In this document: in pieces, positions 38,343-52,100 of the stretch
Layout: each line of letters starts with the position of its first letter
How positions within the stretch are numbered: the stretch's first letter is position 1
Assembly (NCBI GenBank): GCA_905183005.1
Contig: CAJJDO010000083.1
Span: 132,748-196,747 of the forward strand
From: Paramecium pentaurelia
Lineage: Eukaryota > Ciliophora > Oligohymenophorea > Peniculida > Parameciidae
DNA length: 64,000 nucleotides
Direction of reading: 5' to 3'
Notes under the pieces: generated by a model
Database searches by the model: none
Seen by the model: only the letters and a program-made list of their open reading frames with translations
Told to the model about the DNA's origin: nothing
Program-made: the position numbers and the translations under genes

Positions 38343-38837
38343 ATGTCAACACCAAGTGTAAAACCAAAACTTGTATAAACTTTTGGAAGAAAGAAGAATG
38401 CTGTTGCTAGTGCTAGTGTGAGAGAAGGAAAAGGTAAAATTAAACTATAAATGTCAAGGAATTGTCAAAGTTAATGGTGCTCCAATTGAATTAGTCAACC
38501 CTGCTCCTTTAAGATAAAAAGCCCTTGAACCACTTTTATTATTAGGATAAGTCAGAACAGGTAGACTTGATATCAGAGTCACTGTTAGAGGTGGTGGTAC
38601 AACTGCTTAAATCTATGCCATTAGATAGGTAGAAAAATTTAATTAATAAAAAAGGCAATCAGCAAGGGTATTGTAGCATACTATCAAAAATACATTGATG
38701 AAACATAAAAGAGAGAAATCAAGGATCTTCTTTTATAATATGACAGAACTCTTTTAGTTGCTGATCCAAGAAGATGTGAACCACGTAAATTTGGTGGTAA
38801 GGGTGCTCGTGCCAGAAGATAAAAGAGTTATAGATGA
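38343..38837 (+). CDS. RPS16: 40S ribosomal protein S16 (uS9), 147 aa
   Basis: Introns at 38434-38458 and 38629-38654. The sequence is unmistakably uS9: VQTFGRKKNAVASASVREGK, GIVKVNGAPIELV, LLLLGQ, RVTVRGGGTTAQIYAIRQAI and the C-terminal KFGGKGARARRQKSYR that reaches toward the P-site tRNA. Length matches eukaryotic S16. Compared with neighbours, its codons are richer in GGT, GCT and ATC, as expected for high expression. Confidence 0.97.
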
Positions 38838-39333
38838 CTTAAAATAAAATCAATTTATATAAATGTACATTAAGCAAACAATTCTAATTAAATGAACTAA
38901 CCCATTCACTTAAATCTAGAGAACATTCAAAATTTTACAAAAATATTAAATCAAATTTCTTTTTATATTTTTTAATTTAAAAATTGCTTAGATAAATTCA
39001 AATATTAAATACACTGAGACTAGAATTATGTATGTTTAATTAATGAATAGAGTTTATCGAATTAACATGTTTATAAGTTTAATTTTTTAGAGATTAATTA
39101 TATATATATAATTATGAATTCATAATTATCATAAGTTGTTAAGATAATTATAATACTTTTGATTAATAATATTTGATCTATTGATATTAATATTATTATT
39201 TTATTTATATAAATTAATTTAAAGTAAATTTTAATAATTCACATCTCCAATCTTATGATAATAATTTAATGATATTAGATCACATATATAATATAGATTT
39301 AAATATTTTATAATATTATTTCTTAATAATTGA
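38838..39333. other. AT-rich convergent intergenic region
   Basis: About 500 bp between the stops of S16 (+) and the WD40 gene (-). Contains TATATA runs near 39102-39112. No gene recognised. Confidence 0.5.
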
Positions 39334-40540
39334 TCACAAAGTTACTTCTGGGATTTCACCAATAATTACTGTTTTATCATTACTAGCTGAGGCTATCAAT
39401 TTATCTTTTGGACTAAATGCAGTTTCATTAACCTAAATTAAATTAAATAAATAATTACAGTTCCTTAATGACCTCCTAATTTATGGATTACTTTCTTTGA
39501 ATTAAAATCCCAAATATACACATTCTTATCTGCAGATCCAGCAGATACATAAGAATCATCATGACTCCATGCACATCTTAGTAAATTCTTTTCTGCTGTA
39601 TTTGCTGTTGCTCCAGTGAAAACTCTTACTTATCTATTTTTTCCTTAAACATATGGTCTTAATTTAATTTTAATATTTTACCTAATGTCAAATGTTCTAA
39701 CTGTCATATCCATTGAATTACTCAATAAATATGAACCATCATTACTAATTGCTAATCCTGTAACAGTATCTGTATGATTATCTAAAGTGTATTCTATCTC
39801 CTATTTTCTAACATCATAACATCTAATTATATTGTCTAAACAACCAGTATAGAGTCTCTCTCCATTTTCAGTGAAACAAACACTTGTTATTGGATACTGA
39901 AGATTATTTAAATAAGAAATTTACCTTGCCTTGAATTTCAAATGCTAATTTTCTTGTTCTTAAATCCCATACTTTAGTATAACCTTCATCACCTCCAGTT
40001 GCTAATAAATCCTATCCTCTTTTTGAAGGATAACAACAATTAACATAACTCTAATGTCCTTTCAATTTTTTTAAGGGTAAATATGTTTCCATATCCCAAA
40101 TTTATACAGTCTTGTCAGCTGATGCTGTGAATAATCTAACTCCATCATATTACCATGCAATATCAAGAATTGCATTTTTATGACTTCCCAAAACCCCGAT
40201 ATTAGTGCAATTATTATAAATATCCCAAATTAATATTTTCTTATCAAATCCAGCTGTTATGAGATATTCACCATTTGGAGAGTATTTCACACAATACACC
40301 TCACTCTAATGTCCTTTAATATACATTTAATTTACCTGTTAATTGTAAATGAGCTGATTATAATGTATACTTTTTGGAGGGTTCTACTTCCATTGAATAG
40401 TCAGATGATAAGACTAGATCTTATTTATGCTATTTCTATAATAAATGTGGAGTATGCATTTGCAAAACTTGACTAGAAGTGTAATCTTTAAATTCTGTAA
40501 ATTTAGGAACACTTGGTATTATTTTATTTCCGTAAGACAT
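39334..40540 (-). CDS. SNRNP40: U5 snRNP 40-kDa WD40 protein, 368 aa
   Basis: Introns at 40314-40335, 39897-39924, 39658-39681 and 39433-39458. Seven WD40 repeats follow a short N-terminus: TGHQSEVYCVKYSPNGEYL, AGFDKKILIWDIYNNC, ASADKTVQIWD, LKGHQSYVNCCYPSKRGQ, TVTGLAISNDGSYLLSNSMD, EKNLLRCAWS and IASASNDKTVIIGEI. The SYLLSNSMD and NLLRC signatures single out the Prp8-binding protein of U5 snRNP among WD40 proteins. It scaffolds Prp8 in the spliceosome, fitting a genome full of tiny introns. Confidence 0.93.
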
Positions 40541-41166
40541 AATTTAATTATTCTATTTTTTTTAATAAATATAATTAATTATCCAATATATTCATATAAA
40601 TTTCCTCATTATTCACAACCTAGCCTAAAATAAATAGGATTTATAAATTCTTTGAATGCTATTAGATTATTAAACTAATAATCTAGCTTAATCCAATTAT
40701 ATTACATTATACTTATACAAAGAAAAATGTTTGAGATTTATCAAATTAAAGTTAATGACTTCATAAGATTAAGTATATGATTAAATTAATGTAATTATTT
40801 TTAATTATTTCAATAGAGAAATCATCAAATAAAATAATATGCATAATTTAATTAATTTAGTATTTGTACCTCTCTAGAATTAGTCTTTTAGATTTTCTAC
40901 TTTATTTAATGATACATCCACTGTATTTGTTTAGTATTTTCATTCACCTAAAGTTTTTTATTGTCTAAATAATTAAGTATACGATACTAATTAAGTTATA
41001 AGAAAATATATTAATTTTAAAGAAATATTTAAAATACAAAAAAAGTGGTTTCATAATTATCTGAATCTTATGTATTATTTAATTTATTAATTAACATTAT
41101 ATAATATTTTAGGTTTTCGCTCAATATATTATAAATAATTGCAAAGTATTAATTTATTAATAATAA
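40541..41166. other. AT-rich intergenic region, possible remnant
   Basis: About 625 bp between divergent starts. On the - strand near 40975-40870 a short frame reads VDVSLNKVENLKDQFQRG after an in-frame TGA. It looks faintly like the end of an R-SNARE helix, but no start, intron or downstream membrane anchor can be joined. I treat it as at most a remnant. Confidence 0.35.
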
Positions 41167-42330
41167 ATGTCGTTACTCTAAAAATTTACAAGTCTGTTTA
41201 AATCAAAAGATGATGTTTAATATACACTTTAAAAACTCTTGAAACCTGCAACTACCAATGAACTACAAGTAGCAATAAAAGGTTTCAATTAAATACTATG
41301 TAATCAACCAATCATAATTTTTACAATGTTGAGATAGCGGGAAGCACTTGTAAGTATGGATCCAAAACCAGAACACTTATTAAATTTATTGTTAGTAATT
41401 CATTCAAACATTTCAAATGATGATATTTGTGACTAATTAAGATAGGTTCCAATTTATTGGTTAGATAGATTGATGACTGAAAATAGAGAGAGTTTCATTT
41501 AAATTGAGAGAATGATTACTGAATAGAGTACAAATAGTTATATACCTTAATAATTATAATAATAGTCTAATTAATAACAATAAAATTAAACAAAAGGAGA
41601 GAAATTAGAAGATAAAAGAAAAGCAAGAATTGAAATGAATCAAAAATTATAAAATCCAATAATAAATACTGAAACTGTTAATAATGCAGATTCTCATAAT
41701 TTAAAACCTAAAATGTTTTGTATTATTTATTATTCATTTCTTTAAAAGTTATCAATTAATTAATAGATATATTAAAGTAGTAGAAAATTATAATATCCAG
41801 AAGATGAATAAGATTTCATATGGATTTATAAGATATAGAATGTAATGTAAATGGGATTAAAATTATTATAATGTCCATAAAAATTATATAGACCTTATTA
41901 ATTATTGATTTATTAGGATCTCTTTTATTTTTAATCATTTTTGAAATAAGAATTAGAATTACTAATATTAAAACAAAATAATTTACATATATATGAGGCC
42001 TTTTGTGAATATTAAAGAGCAAAATAGATCTTGGAAACTTTTGAACCTAGATATGAATTTAAATTGAATATTAATAGTTCAATTATAGATGAATATTAAA
42101 GAAATGCTATTAAATAGAAAGTAAAATCTTAATTTGAAGAAGAATAAAAACGAAAGAAATAATTAATTAAAGAAAATTAAGAAAATATAGATTAATTAAA
42201 TTTCTAAGATTTTGATTCAAATCATGATTATGAAAGAGAAATAATAATGAGAAAATTCTTTGATAAAGGATAATCAAATCAAATGAGTTTGGATGAAATT
42301 TCATTATAGTTAAAAATCATAAATTTATGA
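41167..42330 (+). CDS. unknown protein, 387 aa
   Basis: Uninterrupted frame from ATG 41167 to TGA 42328-42330. The first 110 residues look globular and helical (SLFKSKDDVQYTLQKLLKP, LLNLLLVIHSNISNDDICDQ, VPIYWLDRL). A Gln-rich linker follows, then a second helical part and a Lys/Glu-rich coiled coil (KQKVKSQFEEEQKRKKQL). There is no signal peptide or membrane helix. No family assigned. It is 29 bp upstream of the next gene in the same orientation. Confidence 0.65.
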
Positions 42331-42359
42331 AAATATAATATAAATAAAATATTTATATA

Positions 42360-43760
42360 ATGATATTCGAAATAGGTGAAATATTTACAGTCTAAGAATC
42401 ATTAAAAGATGAGAAAATTGCTAAAAATTTAGATTTAGATGTTGGTTCTTTAAATGATTTTCTTGATTTGAGATCTACTGATCCTAATCCTCGTTTACCT
42501 AATAGAAGATTAGATCGTAAAGCATAAAAAAGATAAGATCAAATTCCTAAGAAGTTTGAATAAGCAAAAGAAGAAAAAGAAACAGTTAAAGCATCAGAAA
42601 TAATATCAAATATTATTAAAGATGTATTTAAAATGGATATTAGTGAATTTGAGTAAATGAATTCACCTGAAAAACTAAATAAAGAATATAAATTTTAAGA
42701 AATTGATCCTGAAAAAAGGAAATATTTAAGAATGAAAATACCTTTAACTAAAAGATAAGAATAATTTGAATAGGAGTTATTAAATGTTAAATCAGATTTA
42801 AAGTTAAAAATATAAGAAATTCGTATGCCTTAATAAAAAAATGTTGGAAATAATTCTTAAAAAGATGATAATACTTTCAGTAGACCTAATTCTTAAAAAA
42901 TTAAATAGAACTCAAACTCAAATAAATAATTTTTTAATTCAAGTAATGAAGTAGATGCAATTGATTCTCATATTTGGTTATAAAGTAGATTAGAAAGAAT
43001 ATTAAAATTAAATTCACATAATTTAGACACTTAGAAATCATGGAAAGAATATTGGAGTAATGTGAATTGTTCTGATTTTAAAACATTTTAAGAATTTTAA
43101 TAATAACATAAAAAACCTCATCTTGCATCAGATTTAGTAACTATCAATTATGGTGGAGAGAAAGCTACCAAATATTAAAAGAATGATAATGAAATCTCAG
43201 TAAATATCAAGAATTCATCATCACTGACAATAAAGAATAAATAAATAACTAGTGAACATATAATCTATTTATCTATGGTTTAGCCTCCTTTGATAAATTT
43301 ATTAAGAGTAGAATTGATAAAAACTTAACTAAATGAAACAGCATTTAAATTAGTAACTACTTTATTAAGTGAATGCAAAAGATTAGAGTATTTAAATATA
43401 TCTAGTAATACATATCCTAGAAATCAAACTATTAAGATATTATTATTAGATTTATAGAATCTCAAAATCTTAAAAATGTCAGACATGATGATATCAACTA
43501 AGTATTTTTTGGATCTTTGTGAAGTGTTAGTCTAAACTAATATTTAGGAGATTGATCTTAGTAATAATTTATTAGATCATCATGCTTATGATGCATTAAT
43601 TACATTAATAAAATACTTACCATCATTAACATAAATGGATTTCCAATAAAATGATATTTTATAGAGTACAAATTTACCACTTCAGAAGAAATAGTAATCT
43701 TGGGAGTATTTAGAAAAAGTTAAATTGAGTTATTAAAGGAGAGTTAATATTGTATTATGA
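42360..43760 (+). CDS. protein with C-terminal leucine-rich repeats, 466 aa
   Basis: Intronless. Residues 1-280 are charged and Asn/Lys-rich without a domain (RSTDPNPRLPNRRLDRKA near the start). From about residue 300, LRR units appear (LVTTLLSECKRLEYLNIS, LLLDLQNLKILKMSDM, IQEIDLSNNLLDHHAYDAL). The protein is probably a binding scaffold. The next gene starts 18 bp after its stop. Confidence 0.7.
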
Positions 43761-43778
43761 AAATTAATATTAAATTTT

Positions 43779-45544
43779 ATGTTCTTTACATAAACTAAAT
43801 TTCATAAACTCAGTTCTTAAAAAGACTTATTGATTAAGATATAAGAGTTTGAAATCAACACCAATTTTGATTCTCCAAGAACTTAAAAAGCATTATTAAA
43901 AATGAATAAGACTAAATATGACTTTAGAAGGAAGTATAAGATAGTATTCATATTAAAGGAATAAGTTTGAAAAACATAATGAATTAGAATATAGAAATAA
44001 AAGGAACAATAAATCTTTGGATTAATAGTCTCTTGATTTCGAATATGAAACTTATTTAGAATAATTATTAAGTATTCGCATAAATGAAAATTAGATGATT
44101 ATATTGAACTGAAAGAGTAAAGAAAATAAATAAAAGAATGGTTTTTAAATAAATAATAAGAAGAAGATGAATTACGTGGTTATGAACATATACCATTTAA
44201 TAGTGTTTAATCAACAAATACATTTCCATATTAAACCATAACAATCGAAGATAAAATTGGCAAAATAAATTAAGAAAGATAGAGATAATTAAGTTTAAAT
44301 AATGCTGAAGTGAAAGATGAATTGCTATTTGAATTAGATAGAAGACAGTGGGAATAAGCATCCTTAGAAAGAAGATAAAAAAATGCATAAATAAGATCAG
44401 CAAAAATTATGGAAATCAAAATTAAAGCTTAGGAATAAAATAAGAGAGCTAAAAATAAATGTGAAAAATAGAAAAAAATTAAAGAAGAATAAATAGAAGT
44501 AGATTTAGCTAAGACAAAATAAATTTAAGATAAATTGAATTAAAAGTACTTTTATTAATTTATACTAGAGATAATGAAATATCAACTAAAAAATCAACTA
44601 TAATAATGGAAAAGATTGAAAAGAATAAAAAATTAGAAGAGAAAATATTATTTAGAAAAACATTATTAAAACATCAATAATCTGAAACTTAAATTTAAAA
44701 TATTAGAAAAGAAACTCAAACCGATGAAAATAGAATAAAATCAGTTGAAAGACAAGCAAAAGATAGATAAAATAAATAATTGAGATATGAATAATAATTA
44801 ATTAGAATTCATGAAAAAAGTGCATTATCTAAAGCTATTTGGGAATCTGAATTGTGTAATAATTATGGATAAAAAATGATATCAATAGAAGAATAAAAAA
44901 AAAAGAATGAGGATCTTATAAAGAAGGAAGCTAGTAAAATGTTTAAGGACAGAAAAGATAAATTGAAGAAACATAAATAAAATTTAGAATTAGTATAAGA
45001 AGAAGAAAAGTACATTTAACAATTATTTTAGATTAGACAATGGTAATTAAATTTATAAGAAAAATTGTAAAATAAAGATGAAATTTCAATGAAATTGAAA
45101 ATAAATAAACTAGAAGAAATGAAATAATTAAGAGAATAAAATGCTTAAAATTAAAGATAATAATTGTAGAAATTAGAATTGAGAAAAAGAAATTAAGTAT
45201 ATTTGATTAATTATTATAAGTTTAGTTAATAAAATTTATTGTTGGAGAGATCTTTAAATATATAAAAGAAATTGGAATAATAAAAAAATGATTAAGAAAA
45301 GGTTTTATTTTATTTATTGACTTCAAAAAAGAAGATAAATTCAGAAATTAATAATAAGTAATAAAAATTAAAATTTATACATTAATAATCATCTAATTAA
45401 TTATTAGAGTAAAAATCTATCTTATAATTAAATAGATAACTGAAAGAACTTGTTCCAGAAACAGAATTTATTGAATTACAAAAGTAATATAAAATAACTA
45501 AAAAGCCTCAAACTGCAAATCCATAAACTATGAATAAATTATGA
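43779..45544 (+). CDS. long coiled-coil protein, 564 aa
   Basis: Introns at 43934-43958, 44072-44094 and 44546-44568. Nearly the whole chain from residue 70 on is Glu/Lys/Gln-rich heptad sequence (IKEEQIEVDLAKTKQIQDKL, LEEMKQLREQNAQNQ), interrupted by LRGYEHIPFNSVQSTNTFPY and SALSKAIWESELCNNYG. It resembles CCDC-type axonemal or cytoskeletal proteins in composition only. The stop is 32 bp from that of RLP24 on the other strand. Confidence 0.7.
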
Positions 45545-45576
45545 AATTATATTTATTTAAAACACATAATTAAGTT

Positions 45577-46143
45577 TCAAGCTTCCTCTTCTACCATGTC
45601 TTTCTTTTAATGTTTCTTTTACTTTTATGCCTTTTGTTAAGCTTTTTCTATGGCTTTTTATTTAATAATTTCTTTAACTGACTTATCTGACACTAAATTA
45701 ATATTCTTTGCCAATTCTGTCTCTACATTATCGAGATTCTACTTCCTTTATGCTCTTAATCTGCCAAAATTATTATAATATATACCTATTTTTCCAAAAA
45801 TTGTTTTCTCTTTTTAATCTGATTTTATCTATTTTTTTCATGGCTTAAACAGTGTTGATATATAAATCTCTATTATATTTTAAGGGTTCATTTCTCTTTT
45901 GTTCAAATTCAAAGATACTATCATTAGTCATCTCTTTTCCAGCTGCTTTTCTAAAAGCTTTAGTCCATCTTGTTTTTCTTGGGTTGTGTTAAGCTTTAAA
46001 GTGTCTATGACATTTAGATCTGCAAAATCGAAACATCTATATATTATTTGGATGAATTATACTTTGCTATCATTTCTTACAAACACTATTCCATGGCCTG
46101 GGTAGATAGGACCTGAGCAAAAATAACATTTTTCAATTCTCAT
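45577..46143 (-). CDS. RLP24: 60S biogenesis factor RLP24 (eL24-like), 171 aa
   Basis: Introns at 46037-46062 and 45761-45785. It opens with the diagnostic MRIEKCYFCSGPIYPGHG, then MFRFCRSKCHRHFK (zinc-binding Cys pairs), NPRKTRWTKAFRKAAGKEMT and FEFEQKRNEPLKYNRD. The C-terminal tail is basic and helical. RLP24 occupies the eL24 site on pre-60S particles and recruits the AAA ATPase Drg1, which removes it in the cytoplasm. Its ATG is 21 bp from that of midasin on the opposite strand. Confidence 0.95.
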
Positions 46144-46164
46144 ATATATTTTATATTTTAATTT
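46144..46164. promoter_or_regulatory. 21-bp divergent promoter of RLP24 and midasin
   Basis: Only 21 A/T bases separate the two start codons, so transcription and 5' leaders of both genes must be packed into or overlap this gap. Coexpression is plausible because both products act on pre-60S particles. Confidence 0.6.
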
Positions 46165-49100
46165 ATGGAGAATTGGAATTTGATTAGATAAGAATGCAAA
46201 GATCAATCAGAATCTGTTATTGCTTATTTATTCTAAAGATTCCCAAGTCTTCGAAACCTACTTAAGAGTAAAATATTAAACACTTTACCAAATTCCTATT
46301 TGGTTTGCTATGTTTTAGACAAATGTACTCCAATAGGTGATAGTGCATTTGCTCTTAATTTGAAAGCATTATAAGGAATCCTGATAGCAGAGCCAGAAAA
46401 GAGATTGTTCCTTGAAAAAGAATTCTATGACCAAAGACTAAAAAATAGACAGATTAAACATATTTTTGCAATTACATAACAAAATAAAAGGATTAATACA
46501 GGAAATGAAATTTAAGTAGATAAAATAAAGTTAAATGAATTAACTTATATGCTTGATCAAACTAATTTTGTTATAATTTGTGGTCCATTTGGTTGTGGTA
46601 AAACTACTTTACTTAAATATTATTTTGAATTACATAAACAAAAAGAATTAACATTATATATGGATGAAACAATAGATTTCTAATCTTTAGTAGGATAATT
46701 TGTATGCACTGAACAAATTGGAGTATTTACTCATAAGGCAGGACCTTTATTGTTTTGTGAGAATATAGGAGCTTATTTAGTTATGAAGAATTACTCTGAA
46801 ACTAGTGAAGATTTTAAATAATAATTAAGAAGAGCTTTATAATTAAAGTATGTTGAAGTAAATGGATAAAAAAAAGATATATCAAATTTAAAAGTAATTG
46901 CATTATAAAAAGATGTAATTGAAGATTAATATGTAATAATTATGGAACCAATTAACTTTGAAATTCTTAAATAAATAAATTGTAGATATTTTAAAGAGAT
47001 TCTTGAATGGTATTAAAATACATAATAAAAACCTGAATTAAAAGATTTATATAAGTTAAAAAATAGATTTTAGTATCATCTAAAAGATTATTAAGATTAA
47101 ATATATATTCCTGAATAAGTGAGAAATAAATTATGTTTGGAATGTTGGGAAGTTTTAAAAGTAGATTTATCTTAAGTATTTTAATTGGATCAATTAAGAT
47201 AAACAACTTATTTATAAAGATATGATCATTATTTAGAATTCAGTAAATTAGGTTAAATAGAAATAAATCAAGATTATCAATAATAATTGATTGTATATAA
47301 TCAATATTCAAGTAGAATTATGGAATAAATTATGACATGTATATTGAATGATGAAGCATGTCTCTTAGTTGGTGATACAGGTTGTGGTAAAACTACATTG
47401 ACTTAACATTGTGCATAGTTATTAGGAAAGAAATTACATATTTATAATTTATCAGAAGGATCAGATTGTCAGGATCTTATTGGAGGATTCAGACCATTAA
47501 ATTAAGAAACATTAATTAAAATTAATTACACTAAATTTCTTAAATATTTTACAAGAACTGTTGATTCTTAAAAGAATTAACAATTTATTAATTCTCTTTA
47601 AAAATTATATGCAACTAAAAAGTTTAATATGCTTGTTAAATGTATGATTGAAACTACATAATAATGTTTGACTAAAGTTAATGATAATAAATTAAAAGAA
47701 AAAATGAATAAATTAATGAAAAATTTGAAAAGTTCAGTATAAGAAATGAGTTTCTATTTTTTGACTGGTAATTTTATAAAGGCAATGTAAAAAGGAGATT
47801 GGGTATTGATTGATGAAATAAATTTGGCAAATAATGAATTATTATAAAAGATATTACCAGCTATTGAAAAAACATAATTATTGTTTTATGAGAGAGGAGA
47901 TGAAAATCCTATTAAAATTCATCCTAATTTTAGAATATTTGGTTGTATGAATCCTGGTACTGATGTTGGTAAGAAGGAATTGCCTCCCAATATTAAAAAT
48001 AAATTTAGTACCATATTTTGTCATGAATTGTTAGATAAATAAGATATTATTGACTTTATTAAAGGACTTATAGGTCATTCTTTTGATGTTGTAAAATTAG
48101 CAGATTTATATTTAAATTTAAAAGATATTTGTAAGAAACATTAATTTAATTTATAAACATTCTCATTAAGAAATCTAGCAAGAGCATTACATTATTTTAG
48201 AAGTTCAAAATAAAAAAATTAAAATTTATCTATGTTTAATGGTTTATCTTTGGCATTTGGAAGTGGATTAGGAAAAGATTCTTAAGAATTATTTCATTAA
48301 TAATTATAAATTAATGGTTTAGATTATAAATAATTTACTCCATCAATAAATTAATAAAATTATAGAATATTTGATTAATATGTTGAAATTTATGGATTTC
48401 AATTACCAAGAGGTTATGAATAACCAATATCACCTGATAAATGTGAATATTTAATAACTCCAAGTAATTTTGGTTATTTATTATCCTGTTTAAGATGTAT
48501 ATCAGGAACAGGTATTCCTATATTATTGGAAGGTCCAACAAGTGGTGGTAAAACCTCATTAATATATTTTATTGCTAAAATCTGCGGTTAAAGATGTCAT
48601 AGAATCAATAATCATTAAAATACATAATTAGAGGAATATTTTGGAACTTATAGTTAAGTAGGTAATAGTATTCAATTTGTTGATGGTTTATTGGTAACTG
48701 CAATGAGAAGAGGAGATTGGATTATATTAGATGAATTAAATTTAGCTAGAAGTGAAATATTAGAAAATTTAAATAGATTATTAGATGATAATTAAGAATT
48801 GTTTCTTCCAGAAACATAAACTACATTAAAACCACATCCTGGATTCAGAATATTTGGAACTTAGAATCCAGTAACATATAGTGGTAGAAAATAATTATCA
48901 AAAGCATTTAGAAATAGATTTATTGAAATATAAGTAGAAGAAATCTCTACTGAAGATTTAACAAATATACTTAAAACTAGATGTTAATATCTTCCAGAAA
49001 CTCATATTCCCTTAGTCAGACAAACTTAAGTTTAGATTAATCTTTTAAGAGCAAGTGAATCATTATTTATGGGAATGGTCACATTAAGAGATCTTATCAA

Positions 49101-52100
49101 ATGGGGTAATAGAATGAAAACTGCATCAAGTGGTAAAGAATCTACAGCAATGGAAGGTTATTGTTTAATTGTTGAAAGAGTAAGAGATATATAATTGAGA
49201 AAATAATTATAAACGATTATTGAAAATATTTTTAAAGTTAAGTTACATCCTGAAGAATATTATATGGATGTACTTAAAAATAGTGGATTAATAGAATTTA
49301 GTACTAAATATAATATCTAATGGAATCAATCCTTTATTAGAATGACAGCTTTAACTTTAAAATCTATTTAAAATAATGAACCTGCTTTATTAGTAGGTCC
49401 TCCAGGAATTGGTAAAACAACTTTAACAACAATAATTGCTGATAAATTGAACTTATAAAATTAGCATATAGTTTGTCATTAATATCTAGAATTATCTGAT
49501 TTTGTAGGTGCATTAAGACCAACTAGAGATTCTAATTCTACTAGTCCTTTTTAATTTTAAGATGGTCCATTATTAAAATGTTTTAAAGAAGGTGGAGTCT
49601 TTCTTATTGACGAAGTTAATATGTGTCCAGAAAGTGTCTTAGAAGGATTAAATTCATGTTTAGAATAACCAGCAACACTTACAGTTAATGATTAATTTTA
49701 TTAAGCACATAAAACTTTTGTTATTATTGCTGCTATGAATCCTTCAGGAGATTGGGGAAAAAAAGAATTGACTCCAGCATTAAGATCAAGGTTTACTGAA
49801 ATTTTTGTATTTAATCCATTATCTAAAAATGAAATGCATTCTATTGTTTAATAATTTGAATAATTACATTGTAATACAATCTGTGATACACTTCTATCTC
49901 ATGAAGATATGACATTTAGAGATCTACTCTAAATAGTAGAACATATAAAAAAATTAAGATAAACAGGATATTCTGATGAAGCAATAATTATATAAGAATC
50001 AATTGACTTTGCACTTGATTAAGTTACTTAAATTAGAAATAACCTCTATTCAAATATGGAACTTGAACAAACCCAACTTATTCCTGAAATAAATGCATAC
50101 AAATTATTAAGGGCTGTTAATATTCACAATAAACCTATTATGATACAAGGTCCACCACAATGTGGAAAAACTCATATCATATAATATTTTGCTAAATTAA
50201 GAGGAATTAAATGTGTCAAAATTATATTTGATGAATAATCTGATCTATAAGAATTATTAGGTACAGATCAACCTAATAGTAGTTTAGATTAAATTTCTAA
50301 ATTAGTAGGTTATTAAGTTTCATCTGAATAATCTAATGGACAATTTAGATTTGTACCTGGCCCACTTCTTGAAGGATTAAAAAAAGGTTACTGGGTTATT
50401 TTAAAAAATCTTAATCTTGCTCCATAGAATGTTTTAGAAGGTTTAAATTCAATTTTAGATCATAGAAGAGAGATCTTTATTCCAGAATTAGGTCAAATAA
50501 TTCAAGTACATTAAGATTGTAAATTATTTGCTATTCAAAATCCTATGACTTGTGGAGAAGGAAGAAAAGGATTGCCTCTAAGTTTCTTAAATAGATTTAT
50601 TAAAATTGAATTTTAAAAGTATTCTGAAGAATTTAAAGTATAAATTTGTCCCTCTATTAATTTACCTTTAGCTGCTTTGAATATGTATAATCTTTTATCT
50701 TTTAATTAAGCATTAAGGGATAAATTATTAATTAATTCAACAAATGATCAAATCACATCAGATCATATTGATTCTACTCTTTGGGCATAATAAAGAATTC
50801 ATTTTAGTGATTTAATTAATTCTGTTTCCCATTTGAGATCTGTTCTTATTGTAGGTGATAAACAAATTGGTAAAAAATATCTTATTGAAAGAGTGGCAAA
50901 ATATTGCAATTAATAATTAGTAAATATCTTATTAAGCAAATAAACAGATTCAATGGAATTATTAGGTTAGTATGTATAAGGAGATTAAGATTCCTTATTT
51001 AAATGGCAATTTAGTAGATTAGTGGAAGCTGCAATTAATGGAGAATGGGTTTTAATAGATTCTCCAAGTAGAGAATTATTTCCAAAATTGAGTTAATTTA
51101 TTGAAGAAGATCATTTTACATTATTTGGAATTGATATCCCAATTAATAATAAATTTAAGATTTTCATTACTACAGAATAATTAAATTTACATCATAATGT
51201 TAAATTATATATGCAAATGCATAATACATATCAATTTAAATTATCATATTATTAAGATATAAGAAGAATTATATATTAAGATTTTGAAGAATTATATGAT
51301 CATCAAGAAATAGTACTTTATTATTATTAAAAATAAAATAATATTATTCCATAATAATAAGTAATAAGAATGTTATAAAAATTGAGAATATAAATTGAAT
51401 CCATTCTATTAACTTAGGATATGATTAGTCAATATGAAATTTAATTATTATTGAATCAAATATTTTCAAGTCAAGAAAATATTCAAAATTCTAATTTATT
51501 AAATAGTCTAATTAATTTTAATATCTTATTTAAAATTGATAATCCAATCATTGAAATAAAGGATTGTCCACTTAAAGATGATAATCCTATTATAATTAAT
51601 TAAATCCATAATTAATCTTTAATTAAAAGAATTATTAGAGAACACAATAACATTTATTTAGAATATTTTAGTTATGGTGAATAATCGATACTTTAATAAT
51701 AATTTGATACTCTGTTATCTACAAATCTATAATTATTTAAAGAAAACTCGTTTAAACTTAAAGAATCTTCTAATATATAGATACCTGAATTAAGTAATTC
51801 AATAGAAGGATTAATTTAATCTATTGTTAAATTAAAATTATTATAATAATTAGTATCCATTCTTTAATAATAAAATATCAATTATACAGATGTTAAATTA
51901 TATGAATTTATGCTCAGATAAAAGAATTTTGAATTCTAAATTGATATTGATTTATAGAATCAGATGATTAAGACAATTGATGATTGGAAAAAATAGGAAA
52001 TCTTTGATTATATTATATTTGATAAGAGAATGCTCAATATAACAGAAGATATAGTACAATTGAAATGTAAAATAAATATATTAAGTGAATAATTAAGAGA

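Noticed and set aside
40870..40975. An R-SNARE-like helix on the - strand
   Set aside because: It is too short, has an in-frame TGA, no start and no transmembrane anchor; similarity may be chance.
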